NCBI GenBank assembly: GCA_030685235.1
Contig: MU839226.1
Coordinates: forward strand, 1 to 64,000
Direction of reading: 5' to 3'
DNA from: Copromyces sp. CBS 386.78
Lineage: Eukaryota > Ascomycota > Sordariomycetes > Sordariales > Sordariaceae
DNA length: 64,000 nt
The notes beneath the pieces are model-generated. The model saw only the letters and a list, made by a program, of their open reading frames with translations, was not told the origin of the DNA and searched no databases. Each line of letters begins with the position of its first letter. Position 1 is the first letter of the stretch. The translations under genes were made by a program, and so were the position numbers. Shown piece by piece: positions 23,900 through 36,639 of this stretch.

Positions 23900-25400
23900 G
23901 AAAGGGTATAGGAACTAGGGAGCCGGGGAATATTACCGCTAATAATAAAATTCTTTAAATTTCAATTAATTAATTCAATTAGCGAAGTAATACGATAACC
24001 AAAATTAAACCTCTCGTTAATATAATAAGTAACCTACTCCTCTTTAACTACTATATATGTATCTTTTAAATATATAATAATTGCGGTTTATTATTTAAAA
24101 AAGCTTTCGAACTTCTCCCAAACAATATTAAAAATTTTAATAATATAAGTGTAATATACGTATTTCTAAAGATTATAAAATTTACTACGTAAATATTCTA
24201 TAATATTAGGTAGAATTCCTAATTAAACTATACCGTTTACTAATTAATTTATACGGGTAACGATATTATAATCCTTATTATTAAATTCGTTTAGGGTAAT
24301 AGTATTACTCAATAATATTAGCTAGGGGTTGAATAGCGCTAACTAGGTTCGTACTTATATTAATACTAATATTTATTATTATATTTATATAGCCGTTATA
24401 ACGGAATAAATATAATTAATTAAGGCGGCCGCCTACTTATCCTATTTATATTTAATATTCAATATTATATTCTTATTAATATAGAAAATATAGAATTAGG
24501 ATCTTACTTCTAAATAAATTTATTTAATAACTACCTTTATTACTAAATCGTAATCCGTAATAATAATTATTAGTATTTTAGCGCCAATAACTTCGCGACG
24601 TTTATTAACTTACTCTATTAATTAATTAAACCCCTCCTACCTCTCGTTATTAATAAGGTTAAATCCGTAGCTAAAAGTATACTTAGTACTTATTATACTA
24701 ATAATTTAAAAGAAAGCGAAACCCTTATTATTAATTTTATATGTATTATTATATATTTGAACGGTAAAGTTCTAACGCTAGAGCTCCTTATACTAAAGAT
24801 TGTTCTAAAATAGGGTAATCGGTTTATTTTCGCTATTAATACTATTATTAACTTAATTAACCTCAAAGTAGACCCCCTTTTTTATAAATAGTTTTATTAT
24901 AAATTAGAAGGGGTTATAACCTATATTAACTTTCTTCTTAAAATAGTATTAAAGATTTTCTAATTATTTAATTGTAAAATAAAATTCTAAAAACTAATTA
25001 CGTAACTATTTTATAATCTTACAATTCTTAATATCGGGTCGATTTAAATATTAAGTAACGAAAATTTTATATTCTATTTAGAAAGTCCCTTAAAATTGTA
25101 TATTATTATTAGAAAAATAGTTATAATATTTATAACCCTTTTTAACCTCGAAAGTCTACTTCTTATCGTTAATTACTAACGCCTTAGCAATCCCCCTCTA
25201 AGGGTATCCTATTTTAGCGGTTAATATTATACAATTATATACTTTACTTTAATAGATTTTACCGCGAATATATTTAAAGTCGGCTCTAGTAAATCCAAAT
25301 TCGGAATTTATAATATTATTAGTTCTCGCCTTAACGAATTAATAATTTTACTTTTAACCCTAGTTCTTTACCGCCGTAATTATTTCATCGAAAGAATTAT
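23900..25400 (-). pseudogene. MULE transposase relic
   Basis: Minus-strand reading gives REVIGAKILIIIITDYDL at about 24600-24548, matching the MULE motif in which a catalytic Asp lies in a T-D-x-D context. Downstream come IVWEKFESFFK (about 24125-24090) and FNFGYRITSLIELIN (about 24010-23965), corresponding to the W-x-x-[FL] and HFG-x-TTSR-x-E segments of fungal MULE transposases, where the last catalytic Glu is found (ELIN here). Many codons are converted to stops, mostly Gln and Trp. The assignment rests on motif order and spacing seen by eye; exact ends are uncertain. Confidence 0.8.
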
Positions 25401-25517
25401 ATTGAATCGTAAATACTTTATAGAAAGGAGGAGGGCTTTCGTTAGGATTATTATCGCTTTTATAATCGCTATTACTACTGTAATCGTTAATTATTATAGG
25501 CTAGGTAGAAGTAGGTT

Positions 25518-25621
25518 CAATTAATTAAGTTAGGGTATTGCTAGGAGGGGGGGATAATTAAACTAAGGTATCGCTAAAGGGGGGGGGATAATTGAACTAG
25601 GGTATCGTTAGGGGGGGGGAA
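25518..25621. repeat. Three-unit tandem repeat with poly-G runs inside the MULE
   Basis: A unit of about 35-38 bp, roughly AAxTxGGGTATxGCTAGG followed by 7-9 G and ATAATT, occurs three times. Each unit carries a homopolymer of seven to nine guanines, which is striking in AT-rich RIP-degraded DNA. On the coding (minus) strand it would be C-runs encoding Pro-rich sequence near the transposase N-terminus. Confidence 0.75.
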
Positions 25622-26250
25622 GAGGGCGGGGTCGATAAAATCGTTAAAGATATTCGCGCTACGGTTGTATACGCCCGTCGGCTAGGTCGCTATATCGGCT
25701 ATCTACGTTACAATTAATTAAAGAAACGCATAGAAAAGATAACGGATTATTTCTTACCGTTAACAAATGCTAGCGCTTTATTTACTTAGGGATATCTCGT
25801 AATGTACGATATAGTAGATTAATTTCATAGATGGGGGTAATAATGTAAGAAGTTTGGTAGAGGAAGCGATACGACGATAAGTACTAAAAAATCGCTAAAT
25901 CTAATCTAAATTACTAGGCAATACGAAAAGTAGCTTATACAGGGGTTACAACGTATAATAGGCTATAATCTAGGAGCTTAGCGGTCGCGGTACGAGCGGG
26001 ACTGGTGCTGGCGGGGGAGGGGACAGTAAGGTTAAGGATATATATGGGAAAAAAAAGTGGGTTACAGTGCAAATAGAATTTCATGTCCGTGCAAATAGAG
26101 TTTCTCTAATAATAACGGCGCTTCGAAAGTAGGCTCGTCCTTATATTACCCTATATTTAGTAAAGGATATTTTCTTTAATTAATTTTTTACTTCCTTAAA
26201 TTATACGTATCGACTTGGGTCCGATAAGTAAGTAAATAAATTTTATAAAA

Positions 26251-26686
26251 GAGAAACTCTACTCGCACGTTGATAAAACTCTATTCGCACGTGGATCCAC
26301 TTTTGTTTTCTAACTATAATTTAGTCAAACCTTGGTGTATAAAAGTAAAAGTAGTACCAAATTACTCAACGATTTTTACCGGATTTTTCAAAGTAAGTAC
26401 AATTCTTATACCCTAAAGCATTATCTAAATCCTACTTTCTTGGACTTTTAAACTTTCAATTTTCTTAATTATTTATATATAATAGCTGTTTTCTCTAAGG
26501 TTTTCTTAGCCTACCGGTTATATACGTTCTTTGAAAGGGCACTGTTAGGTAGAGAAAAAAATAAGAAAAAAAGTTAAGTACTTTTTGTCTCCTTATTATA
26601 TTCCTTAATACTTTAAAAAAGACATTGAAATGACATTTTCCTCAACGTGCGAATAGAGTTTTATCAACGTGCGAGTAGAGTTTCTC
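26251..26686. mobile_element. TIR1 MITE copy 2 (436 bp)
   Basis: The termini are GAGAAACTCTACTCGCACG and CGTGCGAGTAGAGTTTCTC, each with an inner duplicate, flanked by perfect 8-bp TSDs TTATAAAA at 26243-26250 and 26687-26694. The uninterrupted site is visible in copy B near 31672-31690 (AAATTTTATAAAAATACCG). The interior aligns with the MITE at 10892-11330 along its whole length. It has no coding capacity. Confidence 0.95.
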
Positions 26687-29600
26687 TTATAAAAATACCG
26701 ACTTTTTATAATTTTCTGTAATTAAATCGTTAGTAAATTTATTATTTATTATTTTTAAATTGTAAATATATTCGGTTCTAACGTTAATAACCTCCTCTCT
26801 ACTCTTTAGAACGAAAGTTCCGTTTATAAAAATATTGTAATCGAATAAAACCTTATTTTTGGCTAGTAGCCGCTTATTAATTTTATCTTTAAATAGGTTT
26901 TTTAATTTCCTATTTAAAGCGTTAGGACGTATTTATAACGAACCCGGTCGGTATTTAATTGTAAAATTAAACCGGGAAAGGAAATAGGACTATTATATAT
27001 AGCGGGGAATTAATTAATTATTAATTATAAAAATTTTTAAAATTTTATAATCCGTAAGGATTTCGAATAATTATTATATTCTTTCGAATTCGGGGCGCCA
27101 TTCTTTTAAAGCTTTAATAATAGCGAATAATTCTTTATTATAAATATCGTAATTATATTTAATTAAAGAGTACTGTTGGCTAAAGTAAGCGATAGGGCGA
27201 AAAATACTATTATTATTATATTATAATAATATACTTCTATATACTTAATTAGAAGTATTTATTTTTACGACGGTCTATTTTAATTAATTGTAGATCCGAA
27301 GTACGGGTCTACTTGTAAAAGCCTTCTTTAACACTTTAAAGGATTTTTAATATTATTCTTCCTATTCCTATTCTACTATTTTCTTAGTTAATTCGTATAA
27401 TGGGCCGGCGATAATAGAGAAATATTTAATAAAACGATAATAGAAGTTAGCGAAGTTTAAGAAGCGTTAAAACGACTTCTTAAAATTTAGAATTTCCTAT
27501 ATTGTAATTATAAAAACTTTTTTTAAATTTATTTTAAAATTACTTAGAATAATAATAAGATTTAAATATTTAGTTCGCTACGTATAGAATTCGTATTTAT
27601 TAATAATCAATTTAGAATCCCGCTTTAATTATCCTTTATAAAACCTCTTTAACGTATTCTTTATATTCCTTTTCGTTATTAGAATAAATTAAAATATTAT
27701 TAAAATACGTAATAGCGTAAATATTAAAAATATTGTATAGGATATCGTTAATAGAATTTTAAAAGGTTCTTAGCGCTCTTTATAAATTAAAAGGATATAT
27801 AATAAATTCGTAGAGGTTAAAACGGGTAATAAAGGCGGTAAACTATTTATACCCCTCCTTAATACGGATCCTATTAAATATAACGATAATATCGAATTTT
27901 ATAAAGATTTTTACTTTATAAATTATATTAAGGGTTTTTTTAATTAGTATTAACGGGTAATATATTTTTAATATAATGTTATTAATACTACGGTAGACTA
28001 TAATATACGGACTCCGCTTCCGGGTTTTTTAATTAGTAAGAGGGAGGAAGCGGCTATAGATTATAATAGTTAGATAAATTTCTTCTTTAAATTATTATTA
28101 ATTTACCTTTTAATAACGATTATTTTTATAAGCGATATATATTGAAGCCGAATATTAGGAGGTTGCTCTTTCGATTATAATTCGATTTTATAATCGTACG
28201 AACGATAAGGAAGGATTTCCTCTATTAACGAAGGTAAAAAAGCAGTAATTTTATTAATATACCTCCGTCCTTTAAAACGGTTTAAAATTTCGATAATTTC
28301 TTCTTTAATTTTTAATAGCCGGTTTACTTTATTGAAAAAAAAATTTACGTCTTCTTTATCGATTTTCCCTAAATATATTTATTAAATAATTTCCTTATAT
28401 ATAAGTATATTAATTTCAAAGTTCCCAGTAAGGTTAATTATTTTAGTTAGGATTGTAGCCTCGTGAGTGTTTTTTAAAATATAGATACTAATTATTTTAT
28501 TAATAAAATTATAAAGTACGGGGGGTAAATTTTCTTTGTATTTCCTTCTATCGCCTTTTATAATACTATTAACTATTTCCTCGATTAAATCTAAATTTTA
28601 AAAATCCGTTATAGCCGTTAGCTTTTCGATTTCAGCGTAATTTATAATATATAGTTATAATTATTCTTTTTCGTAAATAAAATTAAATGCAACTACGTTG
28701 AATATTCTAATATTATTAGAGTTAAACCTATAATTAGGTTTACGAAAATAGTAGTATTAAGAGCAATTTACGCTAATTAAAATGCGGTAACTATTTATAC
28801 GTATATAAGGTTTATAAAGTACGGAATTCCTAGTCTTAATAAGGAGAGCGGCGGTATTAGTGATAACGATTTTAAATTTAGCCCTCCGGGCTACTAATAT
28901 TTTAATAGGAGTAGGGACCGTACAATAGCCGGTCTTAGGATTGATTTTAAGTTTAATAGCGGTAAGAGGGAGTTCGGGAGCGGATAAAGGCTTTAGAGCG
29001 GGTTCCGCTACGATTTTTTTAATTCTCTCTTTTTTAATAGTTAGAGGGCGAAATTCGGTCTCTTCCTTCTTAATAGCTAGAAAGGGAAATTTAGTCTTTT
29101 CTTTTTTAATAATTAGAGAGGGAAATTCAATTTCTTCCTTCTTAATCGGCGGGATAGGTATTTAGTAGACGGAAGCTACTAAAACTTAGTTAATAAGGGT
29201 TTTAAGTACTACTATTTAGTATTTAAGGAGATCTGCTAGTAAGTAGCGGCTTTAGTAGGCGGTATAGTTGAAGTATATACTATACTATTCGTAATCGATT
29301 TCTAACCGATAGTATTATATTTATAGGAAGCCTAAAATAATTGGGTACTTCCTAAAAATATTATAAACTAAGAAAGTAATAGTTTCTTCGTAATAGCCGA
29401 TTTAGAGTTTAGTTATTATTCCTTTAGAAATAATACTTTTAATTATTCCGTTAGTAAGAACAAGCTTTTTTACTTTTAATAACCGGAAATAGGGAAGGTT
29501 ATTCTTAATAATAAAAGAGCGATTAATAAATACGAAAGCGGAATAACCGCTATTAATAAGGGTAATATAATAGTCTTTATGCGAACGGGTTACAATATAA

Positions 29601-29714
29601 GAAGATAAAAATATTAAATTTAAAAAAGTAAAATTATTTAATAATTAAATTTTAATTTCTTCTAAAACCTTTAATTCTATAGAATTTAAAATTTATTTTT
29701 CAAATATAACCCGG

Positions 29715-29950
29715 TATCACGGGTAGAGGGCGAGAGGTTGGGTGTAGGTGTAAGATATGCGTAATTGCACGAGGAGAGGAAAGGAAGAGAAGTGCAGAGG
29801 TACGCTCGGGAGAAGGGCTTTTATAGGACTCGAGCCATAAACCCCTAGTAAGTCTATAGCGGGAGGCCGCAACCAATTAACTGAAATAATAACAATAGTT
29901 TCAGAAAACTACTATTATTAATATATATAATACAAGCTAACCCTATAATA
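29715..29950 (-). repeat. 3' LTR of Gypsy B
   Basis: This 236-bp LTR begins TATCACGGGTAGAGGG, the least mutated LTR start of the family in this window, and ends CCCTATAATA. The outer half is nearly free of RIP changes, while the inner half (CTACTATTATTAATATATATAATAC region) is mutated. Confidence 0.92.
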
Positions 29951-32900
29951 CTACCCTTACTTAAAAGAAGCTATATAACTAATTAAAATTATATAAAATA
30001 ATAAATAACCCTATTAAACGTTTAATCCAACCGTAAAAAACTTCTATAGCTGCTAATCGTAACGACCTCCTCCTCCCTTCGTACTTCGCTAGCGGAACTT
30101 CCGCTTCTATAGCCGATTCTTCCGTTTCTTCTAACATTTTCCTCCTTTACTTCCGCTCCGCTACTAGCTAATTTAAGGGTATTAAAACCTCTAAATATAT
30201 TTTATAAAACTACTATATCGTATTAGGGGATATAGTTATATTAGTATATAATTACTATAAAAATTAATAAAGTAGCGCCTAAACGACGAAATATTCCTAA
30301 CGACTATTAATTATTTTATAATAATTGTTAATCTTAATAAAGTCCTATTCTACCGAATCTTCTTTATTATTAATCTTCTTTATATTACGATTTTAATTTA
30401 TACGAACGTCCCTTTATATTTCTAATTATCCTAAAATACCTACTTTAATTTATAATTTAATTTTATTAATATAAAAAGTAGGGTTATATTTTATATTAAC
30501 CGGTAGTTTAAATATAACCTTATAGCTATCTACTTTAATAATTTCGAATGGGCCCTTATAAAGGGGGGTAAACTTTACGTATAATTGGCCGGTATTGAAG
30601 TTTTCTATATTAAATAAAACCTTATTTCCTATTTTATATTTTAAAATATCCATCCTTCGAATATTAGTATTAACCTTATATTATTATTAAATTTACTTTA
30701 TTTAATCCGTAACGTATTCTAGTATTCTTTTAAAACGATTAACGATTTTATTAATTTTAAAATATTCTATTTACTATTAAATTAATAAATTTGGCGGGTA
30801 TAATTTTACTAATTTAATACCTATACGAGGGTAGAAATTATAATTAATAAAGAAGGGGGATATTCCTATTATTTTAAAAATTAAATTGTTACTAATAAAT
30901 TCTACGATTAGGAATTAATTTACCTAATCGTCCTACGCCTAATTAATATAAAAATGAAGATATTTCTCTATTTCTATATTAATACATTCCGTTTAACCGT
31001 TAATAATTAAGTAGAACGCGGAAGAAGGCTTAAAAGCTACTTCTAAGCATAAATATAACGCTTTCTAAAATTATAAAACGAATTAGGAGCCGTAATTTAA
31101 TATAATAGAGTCCGGTAAATTATAAATATTATAAATCTTTTTAATAAACCGATCTACTAATTCTTCGGCTATAAGGCCGATAATAAAAATAAAATATCGT
31201 ATTTTCGTTAAATAATTAACGATAACGGCTACGTATTTGAATTTCTAACCCTAATATACGTAGGGAATTAAAAGGGTAATATAATTTACGGAAATATCCT
31301 TCTATAGTACGAAAAGCATTACTAACGGCTTTAAGAACCCGTATAGGGAATATTATAATAGTTTAAATTTAGCATACGGTAGGTAGGCTTTATAATAGGC
31401 CTTAATAGTACTAAATATCCCTAGTTAAAAAAAAAATTAAAAAAATAACGAATAAATATTTTTACAATTTAAGTAACTAATAAACAACGAATCGTATACG
31501 CGGTAGAGGAGCTAGAATTAAAGTTTAATATTATTAAGGTTAATGATAACGGCGCCTTAAAAATAGGTTTATCCTTATATTACTTTATATTTAGCGAAGG
31601 ATACTTTCTTCAATTAATTCTTTACTTCTTTAAATTATATACGGCGGTTAAAGTCTGATAAGTAGGCGAGTAAATTTTATAAAAATACCGATTTTTCGTA
31701 ATTTTCTATAATTAAATTATTAATAAATTTATTATTTATTACCTCTAAATTATAAATATATTCGGTCCCAACGTTAATAACCTCCTTTCTACTCTTTAAA
31801 ACGAAAGCTCCGTTAACAAAAATATTATAATCGAATAAAACTTTATTCTTAATTAATAACCGTTTATTAGCTTCGTTTTTAAATAAGTCCTTTAATTTCC
31901 TATTTAAAGCGTCTAAGCATACTTATAATAAACCCGGCCGATATTTAATTATAAAATTAAATTAAAAGAGAAATTAGGACTACTATATATACTAGGGGGT
32001 AAATTATTTATTAACAGTAAAGGACTTTAAACTTTTATAATCTATAAAGACTTTAAACGGTTATTATACTCCTTCTAATTCAGGGCGCCACTCTTCTAAT
32101 ACTTTAATAATAGTAAATAACTCTTTATTATAAATATTATAATTATATTCAATTAAAGAATACTACTAATTAAAGTAGGCAACGAGGTAAAAAATATTAT
32201 CGTTATTATATTATAATAATATATTACTATAAGCCTAATTAGAAGTATTTATTTTTATAATAGTCTATTTAGACTAATTGTAAATATAAAGAACGGGTCC
32301 GCTATTAAAAACCTTTTTAAATACTTTAAAAGATTTCTAATATTACTTATCCTATTCTTATTCCGCTATTTTCTTAATTAATTCGTATAGCGGACCAGCG
32401 ATAATAGAAAAATACTTAATAAAATAATGGTAGAAATTGGCGAATCCTAAAAAGCGTTAAAATGACTTCTTAAAGTCCGGAACTTCCTATATTATAATTA
32501 TAAAAACCTTCTCTAAATTTATTTTAAAACCGCCGAAAATAATAATAAAACTTAAATATTTAATTTACTATATATAAAATTCGTATTTATTAATATTGAT
32601 TTAGAACCTTACTTTAATTATCTTCTATAAAACCTCCCTAACGTATTCTTTATATTCTTTTTCATTATTAGAATAAATTAAAACATCGTCGAAATAAATA
32701 ATAGTATAAATATTGAAAATATTATATAGAATATCGTTAATATAATTTTAAAAAGTTCCTAGCGCGCCCTATAAATTAAAAGGATATATAATAAATTCGT
32801 AGAGGCTAAAGCGGGTAATAAAGGCAATGAACTATTTATACCCCTCCTTAATACAGATCTTATTAAATGTAACCATATTATCGAATTTCGTAAAAATCTT

Positions 32901-34690
32901 TATTTTATAAATAGTATTAAAAATTTCCTTAATTAGCGGTAGTAAATATCGTATTTTTATTATAATATTATTAATATTACGATAATTTATATAAATATAG
33001 ATTCTACCTCCGGATTTCTTAATTAGTAAGAGGGGGGAAGCGGCCGTAAATTATAACGGCTGGATAAACTTCTTCTTTAAATTATTGTTAATCTATTTTT
33101 TAATAATAATTACTTCTATAAATAATATGCGGTATAGCTGTACGTTAGGAGGTTACTCTCCTAATTATAATTCGATTTTATAATTGTACGAATAATAAAG
33201 AAGGATTTCTTCCGCTAGCGAAGGTAAAAAAATAGCGACTTCACTAATATATTTCTGTCCTTCGGAATAATTCAAAATTTTAATAATCTTTTCCTTAATT
33301 TTTAATAGCCAGTCTACTTTATTAAAAAACTTCTTTATATCTTCTTCGTCGACTTTAACTAAATATATTTATCGAATAATCTCCTCGTATACGGATGTAT
33401 CGGTCTTGAAATTTCTAATAAAATTAACTGCTTTAATTAGGATTGTAGCCTCGCAAATATTTTCTAAAATATAAATACTAACTATTTTATTAATAAAATT
33501 ATAGAGCGCGGGGGGTAGACTTTCCTTATACTTCCTTCTATCGCCTTTTATAATATTATTAACCATTTCTTCGGTTAAATCTAAATTTTAAAAATCCGTT
33601 ATAACCGCTAACTTCTCAATTTTAACATAGTTTGTAACGTATAATTACAATTACTATTTTTTGTAAATAAAATTAAATACAGCTATATTAAATATTTTAA
33701 TATTATTAGGGTCGAATTTACAATCGGAATTATAAAGACGGTAATATTAAAATTAAAAATAATACATATTAATTAAAATATAATAACCGTCTATACGGAC
33801 GTAAAGTTCGTAAAATACGGAGCTTTTAATTTTAATAAAGAGAATAGCGGTATTAATAATAGCGATTTTAAATTCAGCCCTCTAAGCTACTAACGCTTTA
33901 ATAAGAGCGTGGACCGTACGGTAACTAATCTTAGGATTGATCTTTAGGGTAAATTTAGTAATAATATATAGGAGTTTAAAAACGGATAAGGGCTCTAGAG
34001 CAGGCTCCGCTACAATTTTTTTAATTTTCTCTTTTTTAATAGTTAGAAGGTAAAATTCTTCCTTCTTAATAATTAGAAAGGGAGATTCGGTCTCTTCTTT
34101 TATAATCGGTGGGAAAGGGGTTTAACGGATAGAAACTACCGAAACCCGGTTAATAAAAGCTCTAAACGCCGCCGTTTAATATTTAAGGAAATTTATTAAT
34201 AAATAATAGCTTTAATAGGCGGTATAGTTAAAGTATATACTATATTACTTATAATCGATCTCTAACTAATAGTATTATATCTATAAGAAACTTAAAATAA
34301 TTAAATACTTCTTAAAAATATTATAAACCAAAAAGGTAATAGTCTCTTCGTAATAATTAATCTGGAATTTAATTATTATTCCTTCAAAAATAATACCTTT
34401 AACTACTCCGTTAATAAAAACGAACTTCTTCGCTTTTAGTAATTAAAAATAGGGAAAATTATTTTTAATAATAAAAGAGTAATTAATAAACGCGAAAGCG
34501 GAATAACTGCTATTAATAAGGGTAATATAATAATTTTTACGCAAACGGGTTATAATATAAAAAGATAAAAGTATTAAATTTAGGGAAGTAAAACTATCTA
34601 ATAATTAAACTTTAATTTCCTCTAAAACCTCTAACTCTATAGAGCCTAAAACTTATTTTTTAAATATAACCCAGCTAAACTTCTATACGC
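29951..34690 (-). pseudogene. Pol relic of Gypsy B
   Basis: This minus-strand pol is collinear with copy A's but uninterrupted. The RT catalytic motif reads YFDDVLIYS near 32680-32698, still with both Asp residues. The integrase C-terminal (GPF/IEV-type) domain survives as a 67-codon open stretch at 30450-30653, including YKIGNKVLF, GPFEIIKV and the ending NPTFYINKIKL; ancestral Asp and His residues have become Asn and Tyr. Other parts have frequent TAA/TAG. Pol continues on the right into gag at about 34690-36144. Confidence 0.85.
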
Positions 34691-36144
34691 GATTATATAT
34701 AAAAGTTAAACGTTTTCCTAATCGTTATAATATTCGCTACTAGTAACAGATTCGGCGAGGGCGGCTAAGATAACCGGGGTAATTAGAATAATATTAGTAG
34801 CGCGGACTTATTTTTAACTACGACCTTTACTATAAGCTTTATTCTTCTTTATTTTCTTACCGGTAAAGTACTAAGGGCCCTAAGAACTATAATTAATTAA
34901 TGCGGTATAATCGCGAGCAATATAGCCGGGCTTACTATAACGACGGTAAAAGCTATTGCGAAAACGTTAGTCGAGAATATCTTTATAAATAAAAACCGCA
35001 AAGTCGATAGCGTTAAAATCTATTTTATTTCCTCCTTAATTAATAAAAACTTCGTTAATATTATAGGAGTTAAAGCTTCCGCCGCCTCTAAAAGTAGTAT
35101 TATTATTATTATTATTCGAACTGCTAGTGCTTAAAATACAAATATTTATTTTATAACGATAGTCGGCGTCCTTAAGGTTACCGGCTATAATATAATAAAT
35201 ATCTAACTACTTCTTAAAATCTTTAATATTAGGAAGGTCGTAATACGCTAATATATTACGGAAACGTTTATTAATTTTATTACGAAAATAATAAACTTTT
35301 ATCGAATTGTCGAAACTATATAAATTTATAAAATTAATTAATTTAAGCTCAAACTCCGCGAATAATAAATTCTTTATATATAACTCTTTAAAATAGCGAT
35401 TAACGTCTATTTTAAAATTAATATTTTAAAAACGAATAATAAAATATTCTATAAATTTAATACCGGTCTTCTAGCGCTAAATATCTTTATCGCTACTATT
35501 CTAAATAACGTCGAAGTCGTCCTAAATACTAAAAAAGATTTCCGGGCCGAATAATATAATTATATAAATAATTTTAACGTTTCTATTAATATAGAGTAAC
35601 GGGTCGTACTTCTACTAAAATAAAATATAGAAACGCCAAGCTTTAAAGATTTTATATTTATAAATAATATTAATATTCTCCTTATTAATAAAAATAAGCA
35701 GGTTTTTTACTATTTAACGGAGAAATATTTTATTTACAGGGTTAACTATAATAATATTCTTTTTAAAGGTATTATACTCTGTAATTAAAATATTGTAAAT
35801 GGACTTAAAATTAATATAATCGAAATTCTTTTAATCGAAATTAGACTAAGTATTATTAATTATTTAACGGGTAATCTTAAACTCTTCTTTAAAATATTAA
35901 AAATTATTTTCGAAATTGTTGTAGTATTCGAAATTAGTACGATAAAAGTAACTAAAAGGTATAATAATAAATTAAAAAGCGGGGGCTTAGAAAAAAAAAG
36001 AAATTATTTCGAAATACTTGTATAGGATAAAGAAACCTTCTTTTTAATCGAAACTTTTAAAAAAATTAGCGAAAATTATAATTACGGGTTAAGGAAGTTT
36101 AAAAAATATAGCGTAATAAATTGTAATATTAAATTCGCTATTAA
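34691..36144 (-). pseudogene. Gag relic of Gypsy B (main part)
   Basis: On the minus strand, near 34970-34915, the sequence reads FYRRYSKPGYIARDY, a CCHC zinc knuckle of the CxxCGKxGHxxxxC type with Cys/His mutated to Tyr. Upstream (higher coordinates) is a capsid-like region with no intact frame. It stops abruptly at 36144, where element C begins; the missing start of gag resumes at 48546. The same gag in A (49228-51850) runs through this point as CTATTAAAGGTATT, proving the interruption. Confidence 0.8.
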
Positions 36145-36612
36145 TGAGTTGGGGCGTTTTGTCAGAATAGATGTTGAGATGCTTGTAGAGCTAAGACACT
36201 AAGGAGCGGATCTGCTCCAGGGCTAAATAGGGTTAAAGATAGAAAAGCCTAAGAAGGATGGCATCCCCTTTCAAAACTATAAATAACCAAGTAAGTAGAG
36301 AACAACGAATTGAATACTAATATTTTTAAAATCTTTATAATACTCCCTTTTAAAATCTTTAATCACATTCGTAAAAGGCCTTCTATCTTCTTTAATACCG
36401 ACTTCCAAATCCGCACCTCGCTATCTTAAAAAAAATATAGAAATAAAACTCTACTTTACCTTCTATCTTTCCTTTTAATAATTTTATAACTATAATTTAA
36501 CAATTCTATTTAATTCTACGAATAAAATTATTAACTCTGGATCTATTCCTTGCTATATAAATTTATATAGTATAGCCCCGTTCCTTTATTAATATAATTT
36601 TACTCTATTTCA
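36145..36612 (+). repeat. 5' LTR of element C
   Basis: It begins TGAGTTGGGGCGTTTTGTC and ends TTTTACTCTATTTCA, with TG...CA ends. The first 100 bp (outer) have few RIP changes, while the last 150 bp (inner) have many relative to the right copy. Confidence 0.9.
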
Positions 36613-36639
36613 AATAGTAATAAAGATAAAATAAATTTT

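Larger units (their letters stand above)
22481..26106 (-). mobile_element. MULE (Mutator-like) DNA transposon, TIR1 family, 3.6 kb
   Basis: The element begins GAGAAACTCTATTTGCACGG and ends in its inverse, with perfect 8-bp TSDs TAATAATA at 22473-22480 and 26107-26114. The homologous empty site in copy B (near 31545) reads straight through as GGTTAATGATAACGGCG. The termini carry the same doubled motif as the TIR1 MITEs. The subterminal stretch near 22670-22720 (CACCCAGATTGGCCA and following) also occurs in TIR2 MITEs, linking the two families. The interior encodes a degenerate MULE transposase on the minus strand. Confidence 0.92.
20883..29709 (-). pseudogene. Pol relic of Gypsy A
   Basis: This heavily RIP-mutated pol on the minus strand is recognised by alignment with copy B at 29951-34690, to which it corresponds segment by segment. 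It is interrupted by a MULE (22481-26106) and a MITE (26251-26686). The RT motif is YFNNILIYS near 27700. The integrase C-terminal region lies near 21400-21600, where the sequence matches the better preserved segment at 30450-30653. A Ser/Val-rich low-complexity stretch near 28950-29160 contains repeats of a unit reading SFLI. No frame is intact. Confidence 0.85.

Noticed and set aside
29715..29950. A shared LTR between two tandem elements (LTR-internal-LTR-internal)
   Set aside because: The TSD pair CCCGG/CCCAG and the uninterrupted site in B show that this LTR belongs only to B, nested in A.
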